64,000 nucleotides of DNA from Alisma plantago-aquatica (lineage: Eukaryota; Streptophyta; Magnoliopsida; Alismatales; Alismataceae), in the NCBI GenBank assembly GCA_963693085.1, contig OY856413.1, forward strand, positions 747,084,556 to 747,148,555. Direction: 5' to 3'. Shown here in pieces: positions 49,849-60,125 of this stretch (the first letter of the stretch is position 1; every line of letters begins with the position of its first letter). The notes under the pieces were generated by a model that ran no database searches, was not told where the DNA came from, and saw only the letters and a program-made list of their open reading frames with translations. The position numbers were made by a program, and so were the translations under genes.

Positions 49849-50974
49849 ATAAGCAAAACATCTAGGTTTAAGCATAACCCAGGTCAGGGATGTTACAATT
49901 AAGCTCACACATATCTCAGACAGTCTGCTCTAGGTCAAGGAACATGATATAAATGTTGAAGAGGATGGTGATTCCATGCCTCAAGTTCAATCTGGATATC
50001 AGAGACAAATTAACTATACATTCATTGTAACACCAATGACATATTGTAGGTTAAGTTGTTCTCCAACGTCTCCAATTACTTGGGTAGAAATGAAGTCTTA
50101 CTAGATACCAATCATTTCTTGTGAAATCATAATATGATTATGAATATCACTGCCAACGTAATTTGGAGTCTACCGAGTAACACACATAGGATGTATTGAA
50201 ATAGAAGTATAATTGTAGATGTGATTAGAAATGTTTCCAATCAAACTGACTACTAAAATCTTTAGGTAATCTACTATAATAATATTGAAATTTAATCTGA
50301 GTTAATTGGTTAATGTGTTTAAGCCAAATAATTAGATTTAAGTTGTTAATTCAGATGGATAATCCTGAGCGATTGACTAGAGTTGGATGACGAAAGGTTA
50401 GTTAACCAATTAGTATGGTTAATTGCTTATTTAATTGATTCCACAATATTCTTTTAAACAGTCCACAAGCTGCTCATTTTAAATGAAACTGCAACCCTTT
50501 TGTTGTCCTAGGGGTTTTGGGAAACCCTACTTCCTTTTCTATGCTATTTATAGGGGTATGATGGTCGGATTTTAGGATAAACATAGACACGCTCTTGTAC
50601 GTGAATCCTATATGTCATCATCCTGAAACTAGAGAGAAGGAGAGCAACCGATGCTAGCTCGTCATCAAGAAGAAGGCTACTTCTTCTCTCCGACTTAAGA
50701 AGCACAATGTGGAGTTCTAATCCATCCATGTAGATGAAGTAGAGACATAGACACTGAGTTGCCTACATTCGAAGGATGAAAGAGGATCGTATGTACATGC
50801 TAGGAGAGATATAGATCATCGTGTCAATGGATGTTTCTAGACTTTCTTAGCGGCAAGGTATATCGTGTGCACCCTCTTTCTGAATATGTTGTTACCGGTG
50901 AGATCTGCTAGTAGGGTATGTGGAGAAATTTTTTATTGTTTCCATTGTTCCTATCGCCTCAACAAAACCTAACA

Positions 50975-53040
50975 AGAATTTATATAGACTTATTGTGAGA
51001 GGACACTGTCATGAGATGGGCCTTGACACCTCCAAAATGCATTTTGATGGACTTGTTGTGAGAGGATATCATGATATGGGCCTCGATTCCTCACAAATGC
51101 ACTTTTGGGGACTTGTTGTAAGAGGGCACTGTCATGATATGGTCCCCAAATCTTCACAAATGCATTTCAAGGGACTTTTTTTAGAGGATAATGTCGTGAT
51201 ATGGGCCATGGATCCTCTCAAATGCATTTTTAGAGACTTGTTATGAGAGGGTGCTCTCATAGTATGGGCCATAGCTCCTCCCACATGCATTTCCTATGAC
51301 TTTCTATTAGAGGGCACTATCATGATATTCCTCCCAAATGTTTTTCCTGGAACATATTGTGAGAGGACATTGTCATGATATGAGCTATAGCACCTCACAA
51401 ATGCATTTCTAGAGATGATGTGAGAGGACAATGTCATGATATGGTCCATAGCTCCTCATAAATGCATTTCTAGGAATTTGCTGTGAGAGGACACTCTCAT
51501 GATATGACCAATAGCTCCTTATAAATGCATTTTCAGGGACTTTTTATGAGAGGACCCTGTCATGATATGTGCCCCAACTTCTCACAAATGCATTTTAAGG
51601 GACTTGCTATTAGAGTACGCTGTCATGATGTGGGGCAAGGCTCCTTCCAAAAGAAGTTTGGGGACTTGTTGTGAGAAGAAGATCTCATGATATGGCATTA
51701 TCTCCTCCCATATGCATTTCTAGCAATTTGTTGTGAGAGGAGATTGTTACAATATTCCTCCCAAATGCTTTCTAAGGGAATTAGTGTGAGAGGGCATTGC
51801 CATGGTGTGGGACACGACACCTCACAAATGCATTTCTACGAACTTATTGTGAGAGGACATTGTCACTATATGATCCATGGCTACTCACAAAATGTATTTT
51901 TAGGGATTTATTGTAAGAGGACACTCTCATGATATAGACCTCAATTCCTTACAAATGCATTTTGAGGGCGTTATTTTGATATGACATTATCATGATATGG
52001 GCCCCAACTTCTCACAAATGCATTTTAAGGGACTTGTTGTGAGAGGATATTGTCATGATATGGAGTATAATTCCTCTTAAATGCATCCTCACAGATTTTT
52101 TGTGAGAGGACACTCACACTATATGAGCCCTGAATCCTCTCATATGCATATGCAAGGACATGTTGTGAGAGGACACCACAAGTGAGTGTTGCAAGCACGC
52201 CAAGTGAGTGTTGTAAAAACATCACGCTAGTGGTACTTGCATTATTGAACCCATAATTTCAATAAAAATATGTGTAATATGTGTCACCATGAGTGGATAC
52301 CCCAATTTATTATATGGGACTTTCTATGAGAGGTCACTGTCATGATATGGGCCATGGATCCTCCCAAACACATGTTGAGGGACTTGTTGTGAGATGGCAC
52401 TGTCATGATATGGATCATGGCACATCCCAAATGCATTTTTAGGGACTTGTTGTGAGAGGACACTATCATGATATGGGCACTAACTCCATCCAAATACACT
52501 TTTGGGGACTTTTTGTGAGAGGACACTGTCAATATACAGACCCTTACTTATCCCTAATACATTTCTAAGGACCTTGTTGTGAGAGGACATTGTCATGATA
52601 TGGACCCCAACTCCACCCAAATGCATTTTTAGGGAATTTCTATGAGAGGACACCGTCAAGATATGGGCTCTGACTTCTCCCTAATACATTTCTAGGGGCT
52701 TGTTGTGAGAGGACATTTTCATGATATGGGTCGTGGATCCTCCCAAATGCATTTTTAGGGACTTGTTGTGAGATGACATTTGTCATGATATGGGCTCTGG
52801 AACCTCCTAAAAACATTTTAGGGACTTTGTGAGAGAAAACTCTCATCATATGGGTCATGAATCCTCCCAAATGCATTTTTGAAGAATTGATGTGAGAGGA
52901 CACTGTCGTGATATGGTCGTGGCTCCTCCTAAATACATTTCTAGGGACTTGATGTGAGAGGACACTATCGTGATATGGGCCCCAACTCCACCCAATTGCA
53001 TTTTTAGTGACTGTCTATGAGAGGACACCATCAAGAGAGG
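50975..53040 (+). repeat. 63-bp tandem repeat array A2 (about 33 units)
   Basis: Long run of units GGACTTGTTGTGAGAGGACA / CTGTCATGATATGGGCC / CTCCTCACAAATGCATTTTT. Unit length is mostly 63 bp with local indels. A short non-array interruption lies at about 52160-52310. The frames 50920-51246 (+), 51687-51932 (+), 52284-52532 (-) and 52640-52903 (-) are products of the repeat. Confidence 0.88.
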
Positions 53041-53400
53041 ACATCACTTATAATCTGTATAGACATGTGTGAAATAGATGACATACATTTTAGCATTTTG
53101 AAAAGGTTACATACTTTGGGTGACATACATGTAAATCACTTATAATCTGTATAATCCTACGTAATATAGATGACATATATTGTATCATACATGAAAGGGT
53201 TACACCAAATAGGTGACATACATTTGAATCACCTATGTTCTAATGGGGGGTTTCCATATAGGTGACATGTATATGAATCACATGTGATCTATAAGGGGGT
53301 ATATATTTAGGTGACACACATGCATGTCACCAAACTTTTAGGTGACACATGTACTTGTCACCTAAACTTTAGGTGATAGACATGTCAGTCATTCAACATC
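53041..53400 (+). repeat. TAGGTGAC block T2 (5'-truncated copy of T1)
   Basis: Matches 32951-33304 from 'catcacttataatctgtatagac' onward, with TAGGTGACATACATTTGAATCACC-type inverted motifs. It lacks the CACTACTAAAAA terminus and is fused directly to array A2. This shows that the second higher-order unit arose by duplication of an internal stretch. Confidence 0.75.
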
Positions 53401-53800
53401 TCCCAACCAATAATAAGCATCAATAAGATTCATGGGAATATATCAATACATTTACAGACAATTCATAAAGGAAGATATGTGAGAGAAATTGTTGTTGAGA
53501 GTCTTTCTAAGTAACCAAGAGGGTCAATCATAGAGGGATATTGGTATAAAGATATTCCACTAAACTCATATATGTCTCTTTTATGAACATTCTAAGGCTA
53601 ATGAGCATTTGTCTTGTGAGGAAAATTGCTCCTTGACAGTGGCTTGCGTAGACCACCCACCTAGCAACAATTATTGCAAAAGAGTGGTGGCTGTCAAAAG
53701 CACTCGAACGACTGTGCTCCCATCGTTCCCAAAATCATACACATCTCTTTTATGAATAGTTAAGAGGACAATACATATATACATGTCTAAAATTCTAAGC
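53401..53800 (+). repeat. Spacer block S3
   Basis: Collinear with 33305-33775: 'cataaaggaagatatgtgagag', 'tgtctcttttatgaac', 'gaccacccacc', 'gtggtggctgtc' and 'atacatatatacatg'. Non-coding. Confidence 0.7.
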
Positions 53801-54120
53801 ATTTTCAAGGACTTGCTATGAGAGGACACTATCATGATATGGCCCCTATCTCCACCCAAAAGCATTTTCATAGACTTTCTAACTATACACATTGTCATGA
53901 TATGGACATTGGTTGCTCACTAATACATTTTTGGATATTTCCATGAGTGGACATTCTCATGATATGGGCCCAGTCTCCTCACGAATGCATCTTTAGGAAC
54001 TCATTGTGAGAGGACATTATCAAGATATGGGCCACAAGTCCTCAAAGCTGCACTTCAAGGAACTTATTGTGAGTGAACATTGTCGTTGTATGGTTCATGG
54101 ATCCTCCCAAATGCATTTCA
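53801..54120 (+). repeat. 63-bp array A3 (about 5 units)
   Basis: Same unit as A1, in the matching place of the second higher-order copy. Its last unit, 'atcctcccaaatgcatttc', leads into spacer S4. Confidence 0.82.
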
Positions 54121-54450
54121 TGGGGATATATCAATACATTTATTTGACAACTTGTAAAGGAGATTTATGAGAGAAAATGTTGTTGGGAGTCATTCTAAGT
54201 GATTCATAAAGGGATATTGGCATGAAAATAGTCACCAAACCCATATATGTCTCTTTGGTGATCATTCTAAGGTCAATGAACCTTTGTCTTACAAGGAAAG
54301 TTTCTCCTTAGAAACATCTTACATAGACCTCCCACCCCCAGCAATGATTGCAAATGGGAGGTAGCTGTCATAAGCACCAAATCAACCAAGCTTCAATTTT
54401 CCCCAAACTCATAGATGTCCATTTCCGAACATTTAAGAGGACAATACATA
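54121..54450 (+). repeat. Spacer block S4
   Basis: Collinear with 34151-34495 and continuing without interruption into the array near 54460. It is thus a paralogous empty site for the copia LTR insertion. Confidence 0.7.
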
Positions 54451-56810
54451 TATACACATCTCAAGAACTTTTTTGTGAGAAGACAATGTCATAACATAGG
54501 CCCTAGGCCCCCCTCGAAGCATTTTAATGGACTTGTCTGAGAGGACATTGCCATGTTATGGGTCGTCAATCCTCGCACATGCATTTTGGGGGACTTTCTT
54601 GAGAGGATTCTCATGATATGGGTTTGGATACTCACAAATGTAGTTTCAAAGACTTGTTGTGAGAGACCACTATCATGATATGGGCCCAAGATCCTCACAA
54701 ATGCATGTCAAGGGACTTGCTGTGAGATGATATTGTCATGATATGGGCTCGATATTCTCACAAATACATTTCAAGGGACTTGTTGTGAGATAATATTGTC
54801 ATGATATGGGCCATGGATCCCCAAAAATGCATTTATAGACACTATCAATATATGGGCCCTGACACCTCCTTAATGCATTTGAAGGTACGTGTTGTGAAAG
54901 GACACTATAATGATATGGGTCGTGGCACCTCCCAAATGCATTTTTAGAGATGCGTAGTGAGATAATATTTGTCATGATATGGGCCCTGACACCTCCCAAA
55001 TGTATTTTCATGGACTTGTTGTAAGAGGATGTTCTCATGATATGAGACCTGACACCTCTCAAATGCATTTTAAGGACTTACTGTTAGATGACATTGTCAC
55101 CATATGTTCCATGGCACCTCCCAAATGTATTTTCAAGGACTTGGTGTGAGAGGAGATTGTCATGATGTGGGCCCAAACTTCACCCAAATGCATTTTTAGG
55201 GGCTTATTATTAGAGGAACTGTCAATATTTGGGCCATGTCTCCTCTGAAATGTTGTGAAAGGATATTATCATCATATGGGTCGTGGAACCTCCCAAATGC
55301 ATTTTTAGGGACTTGTTGTGAGATAAAATTTGTCATGATATGGGCCCTGAAACCTCCCAAATGCATTTTCATGGACTTGTTATGAGAGGATGTTGTCATG
55401 ATATGGGCCCTAACACCTCCTACATGCATTTTCATAGACTTGTTGTGAGAGGATGTTGTCGTGATATGGGACCTAACACCTCCCAAATGCATTTTTAAGG
55501 ACTTTCTATGAGATGACATTGTGATCATATGCTCCATAGCACCTCCCAAATGTATTTTCAAGGACTTGGCGTGAGAGGAAGTTGTCATATATGGGCTCAA
55601 ACTTCACTGAAATGCATTTTTAGGGACTTATTATGAGAGGATGTTGTTAGTATATGCCCTCTGGCTCCTCCTTAATACATTTGAAGGGACATGTTGTGAA
55701 AGGAAATTATCATGATCTAGGTCATGGCACCTCCTAGTTGCATTTTTAGGAGATGATGTGAGATAACATGTCATGATATGGACCCTGACACCTCCCAAAC
55801 ACATTTTTATGGACTTGTTGTGAGAGGACGATGTCAAAATATGGGACCTAACACTTCCCAAATGCATTTTTAATGACTTACTGTGAGATGACATTGTCAT
55901 CATATGCGCAATGGCACCTCCCAAATGTATTTTTTTGGCATGAGAGGACATTGCCATAATATGGGCCAAAACTTCACCGAAATGCATTTTCAAGGACTTG
56001 TTACGAGAGGACACTGCTAATATATGGGCCATGTATCCTCCTTAATGCATTTCAAGGGACATGTTGTGGAAGGAAACTATCACGATACGGGTTGTGGCAC
56101 CTCCCAAATGTATTTTTAGGGACTTGATGTGAGATAACATTTGTCATGATATGAGCCCAGACACCTCCCAAATGCATTTTGATGGACTTCTTATGAGAGG
56201 ACATTGTCATGATATGGGCCCTGACACCTCCCAAATGCATTTTCATAGACTTATTATGAGAGGATGTTGTCATGATATGGGACCCAACACCTCCCAAATG
56301 CATTTTTAAGGACAAACTGTGAGATGACATTGTGATCGTATACTCCATGGCACCTCCCAAATGTATTTTCAAGGACTTGACGTGAGAGGATGTTGTCATG
56401 ATATGGGCCCTAACACCTCCCAAATGCATTTTTATGGACTTGTTATGAGAGGACGTTGTCATGATATGGGCCCTGACACCTCCTACATTAATTTTCATAG
56501 ACTTGTTGGGAGAGTATGTTGTCGTGATATGGGACCTAACACCTCCCAAATGCATTTTAAAGACATATCGTGAGATGACATTTTGATCATATGCTCCATG
56601 GCACCTCCCAAATATATTTTCAAGGACTTGGCATGAGAGGACATTGTCATATATGGGCTCAAACTTTACCGAAATGTATTTCTAGGGACTTATTATGAGA
56701 GGATGTTGTCAATATATGCGCATTGGCTCCTCCTTAATACATTTGAAGGGACATGTTGTGAAAGGACATTATCATGATCTGGGTCATGGCACCTCCCTAT
56801 GTCTCATTAG
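54451..56810 (+). repeat. 63-bp array A4 (about 37 units), minus-strand 21-residue frames
   Basis: The longest and most homogeneous array. Because 63 is 21 codons, the minus strand keeps open frames of 134 (55196-55600), 133 (55631-56032) and 167 codons (56052-56555), built from units like HLGGVRAHIMTTSSHNKSMKM cut to 21 residues. Open frames also occur on the plus strand (56361-56573), and none has a promoter or recognisable domain. I treat it as satellite-type DNA. Confidence 0.85.
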
Positions 56811-57779
56811 CATGCCAATTTTAAGGCCCCTAACCTAGCTCTGTGTCTAAGTATGCTTTCTTTGCTTAATAAGATGCTTAGAACCTTTCACTAATCCTTT
56901 GAGGTGTTTAGTTATCATGTGACATGCTTATGTTTTAAGATTGGCCATGCTTGTATGTTGTTTGACGTGTGTTTGCTTGTTTTGGACCAAGTTGCAATTT
57001 GTTACGGCCGTGACATCTGCCTTGAAGGTGGTCAAGACACTTACCTTGTTCATGGTCATGACACATACATAACACCATGAGACAATACACATAAACATAT
57101 AATTGATGGTGATTCTTAGTGTTGTGATGTAATGACCTAATCATGTTCAACTAATTATGTTCAACTCTAAATTAGTTCCAAAAAAATGGGAGGTGACTTA
57201 ATTCAAGTGCATGGATGCTTGAGTTGTTGATAGCAACCTTGTTGATGTTTGTTCTTAGTATCGCCTGATATGTTTTGTGCTCCTTGGTGAGTGTTGCAAC
57301 CATTATGATTTTGGGTTTGTTTTATAGCAATCACTACACCTTTCCTTTGGTTGGTTTTAGCGACCTAGGTGTTGTTGTGGCTATATGAGAAACCTCAACC
57401 CTGATCAGGAGTAGATGATGTAGTTGTTATCTTGCTTGAAGTGACTAGCATGTAATGATGTTTTCTCTATCCTATTTGTGTAACCCTAACATTGTAGGTT
57501 GAATGCACATCATAGCTTGTGAATTCTATGGTATCTCTTATATGACACAGGGTGATGATTATGAGCCTTGATGAGGCATGATAAGATAATGATGATGTGA
57601 TTTGGGTCTTATGGTCTAGAAAAGGCTTTGTACGTAGTTTGAGGTGATATCCTCTAGTGATGTGATGAGGGATATTTATCCCCTAGTGATGTGATAATGT
57701 GATGGAGTTGTATGGCAGTGATAACATGTGATGATGTGACAAGTTTATACCTCATGTGAACTCATTGGTTTAGCTGTGC
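56811..57779. other. Non-array DNA, no gene recognised
   Basis: Separates array A4 from the copia fragment. The stretch 57540-57740 is rich in degenerate TGATGTGAT/GATAATGATG phrases. No coding signal seen. Confidence 0.45.
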
Positions 57780-58250
57780 ACTGACCATTTCAGGATTCAC
57801 AATTTTTGGAAAATTCATGAAAATCTATCTCTTCGACTCCTAGTTGATCTGGAAACCTTGACCCTATCCCTCTTATAAATACAAGGGCAGTCAAGGCTTT
57901 CTAATGTACGACACTATTTGACAAGTGTTTTCCGCTCTAGTTGTGGTAACTAGATAGCCCTAACAAGTCTAACACATAAAAGGAAGAGACAACATGGACG
58001 AGACAAAATGGGAGAGAAAATCTACACTAGCCCATTTTTGGTATTTACAAATACCCTCTACGATGGTCTATGGACTTCATAGTCACTTGTTAGTAGTTTG
58101 TGCATTAAGTCTGAACCAACTAGATTTTGAGAACCTTCTCATGACCCTAGGGTTGCAACAAGAGACCCTTTTGTCCTTTACAACAACTAGATGGCAATAT
58201 TCTATGCATGTTTTACTTATTCATCACATGATGAGTAGTTGATATATATA
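57780..58250 (+). repeat. Copia LTR copy 4 (family R), fragment
   Basis: Matches the TATA region and downstream part of copy 1: 'cttcgactcc', 'cttataaatacaagg' (TATA at 57873-57880), 'ctctagttgtggtaac' and 'ccatttttgg...ctacgatggtct'. The ends are not defined. It is flanked by remains of the 63-bp array (58345 onward), suggesting insertion into the array tract. Confidence 0.6.
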
Positions 58251-58344
58251 CAATGAAGTATGGATAATATAGACTAATATCAAGTGAAACCCTAATTTAT
58301 TATGCTTAGATTTCGATGAAATCTATGTGGAACCTCATGGGCCT

Positions 58345-58557
58345 CACACATTTCAATAGACTTTCTATGAGAGGACAATGTCATGATATGTGACCTGGCT
58401 CCTCAAAAATGCATTTTTTGGGACTTGATGTGAGAGGACGTCAATGTCATGATATGGACCATGGTTCTTCCCAAAAGTATTTTAATGAACTTACTATGAG
58501 AGGACATTGTCATGATATGGGCCCTGGATCCTTCCAAAAGTATTTTTATGGACTTCA
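58345..58557 (+). repeat. 63-bp array fragment A5 (3-4 units)
   Basis: Units with 'gacttgatgtgagaggac', 'gtcatgatatggaccatgg' and 'ttcccaaaagtatttt', diverged from A4. It appears to be the detached right end of the array tract. Confidence 0.75.
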
Positions 58558-58689
58558 AGAACTGCAATCCCGCAAACAAGTGTTACAAGTGAGGCAGAGT
58601 ATGCTCATAGAATCTATTATAAAACAATCAAAATTCTAATCATGATGTATATTATTATATATCATGGCTAACTACTGATGAATATTACA

Positions 58690-59375
58690 TTTTGAGGGGC
58701 TAAAAGTACAATTAAAAGAACACCATTTCACGCACTAACTATGCACCCCCCTTAATCCCTTGCTCCATAAAACACCCGCGCCCGCAACCTGTCAGTGTGA
58801 AATGAATTATCAGTGAGAAGATGATTATCTCAACTACACTCCCCACCCAGCCACCCCTCCAAAAAAAGACCTTGTTCTCATCACCGGCGGTGTGTATGGT
58901 ATAAACCACCGCTCTCTCTCTCTCTCTCTCTGACCCTCAATCCATTTTCTTCTTCATGAAATAAACCCTAAACTGCATCTCCTTCCATTTTCCTCCTTCA
59001 GGCGGGGGGCAAGGAATCAAGGAGTCTGCTGATTATGAGTCACCTTACTTGTTGAATCCACAATGCTTCTGTCTCTAGGAACGACAACAGTCAATTTCCC
59101 TTTGCTTCAAATCCTCGATCATCTACACACTCCCTTATCTTTCCTTTCTAATTAACATTTGGACTCGCAGTAAACTATCCAAATGAGGGCATCAGAAGCG
59201 AAAGGCTACAGCAATGGTGCGCTCCAAAGGGGATCAACGACGATGAACATGAGATATTGGGTGAGCTACAGAGGGGATTGGCAGAGACATACGTCAGATC
59301 CTAGGGTAGCTCCAAAGGGGATCGACAGTGGTGACAACCAAAGTTGGCATCGGAGGTTGGAACTTAATCATCTAG
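58690..59375 (+). other. Leader/exon-like segment with CT repeat and splice donor
   Basis: The sequence is C-rich with a (CT)n run at 58911-58931, then 'cctccttcag' acceptor-like and GC-richer DNA. A frame from 59183 (MRASEAKGYSNGALQRGSTT...) runs up to TCTAG/GTAAGCC at 59375, a good donor site. The phrase 'gctccaaaggggatc' occurs twice (about 59221 and 59310), implying a small internal duplication. The protein is not recognised. It may be the first exon of a host or transposon gene. Confidence 0.3.
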
Positions 59376-59880
59376 GTAAGCCCCCAATTTTCAACTAGTT
59401 TCTTCTACATGCGTGAACACTACCTTCCTTATCCCTCTCCGTCTGATTAATGTTGCCTTCCTCCTCCCTCATGGTTGTGGGAGCCATTTTCTTGGGGCGG
59501 AAGGGTTGTCTGCAGGGTTGAAATTGTTGTTGTGTCCCCTGCTCACAAAGTGTTTGTGAAAATGACGAGGGACTGGTTTACATGTTATCTCTTAGTCTCA
59601 CTCCAACCAGGGTGTTACAGTTGAAGGGACAACCTTTTAGGGTGTATGATGATTATGCCTATACATATACGCCTTAGTATACCCACTAAGCGACATGTAT
59701 AAGCGTATGGTGGTTCATGGTTATATACAAAGTATGCAATTGAAGGGTTTTATGCCTACTGAATTTGTAGGTATGTGGTAATGCCCATAACCATTCAAAA
59801 TATTATAAATCACTTATGTTTGGCAATTCTAGACAAGTGGTCAGACCCGAAAATTATAGAAGTCTCCATTGCTATAACTT
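59376..59880. other. No gene recognised
   Basis: Follows the donor-like site at 59376. A passage at 59640-59760 contains several GTATA/TATAC phrases but no clear repeat unit or terminus. Confidence 0.4.
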
Positions 59881-59930
59881 GTACCATTGTTGCCTTCTTC
59901 AAACCTCTTGCTATCACTACAACTATTTCC

Positions 59931-60125
59931 CTAAGGAGAGCCACTTGCCTCCTTATCCAATAACTCTACCACCATATTCACTACTATCTATGTCACCATA
60001 ACCATACTTGCCTCCTCCTCTATAGCCATTGTTTCCTTCTCTACCACCTTCTCCTCTATAGCCATTGTTGCCTCCTATATCACCTCCTCCTCCCTTTTAT
60101 ACATCACCCTATCCTTACCACCTTC
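59931..60125 (-). pseudogene. Degenerate glycine-rich frame (minus strand)
   Basis: The minus strand reads GGGGDIGGNNGYRGEGGREG then NNGYRGGGKYGYGD and SSEYGGR, with stops on both sides. Gly-Tyr-Arg-rich tails of this kind occur in plant glycine-rich or RGG-type RNA-binding proteins. No RNA-recognition motif or other domain is visible upstream (plus coordinates above 60125), so this is either a decayed tail or a GGN-type simple repeat. Confidence 0.3.

Larger units (their letters stand above)
35193..49897 (-). mobile_element. Giant-LTR, pol-less gypsy element with three LTRs (14.7 kb)
   Basis: Read on the minus strand the order is: 49-bp LTR stub (49897-49849), internal tail (49848-48190), full LTR (48189-43154), tRNA-Met primer site (43147-43136), gag (43025-41759), internal tail (to 40199), full LTR (40198-35193). 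LTR ends are TGTAACATCCC...TGTCACA and the 5-bp duplication ATTAA flanks the unit. The LTRs are about 5.0 kb, long for plants. No reverse transcriptase, RNase H or integrase is present. The primer site and a gag with CCHC knuckle place it in Ty3/gypsy, probably the chromovirus side. Mobility would need proteins from another element. Confidence 0.88.
34496..50974 (+). repeat. Copia LTR copy 3 (family R), split by a 14.7-kb insertion
   Basis: The left part 34496-35192 starts TGTTGGTATGTATG. The right part resumes at 49903 and ends near CCTAACA at 50974 (or CAACA at 50964). Joined, they give about 1.77 kb collinear with copies 1 and 2. Sequence directly outside is the S spacer on the left and the 63-bp array on the right, with no pol remnant or primer site, so this is probably a solo LTR. 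I could not find a clear target duplication. Confidence 0.72.

Noticed and set aside
54451..56810. A CRISPR array or repeat-protein gene
   Set aside because: Units are contiguous 63-bp direct repeats without unique spacers, in plant DNA. The open frames follow from the unit length and exist on both strands.
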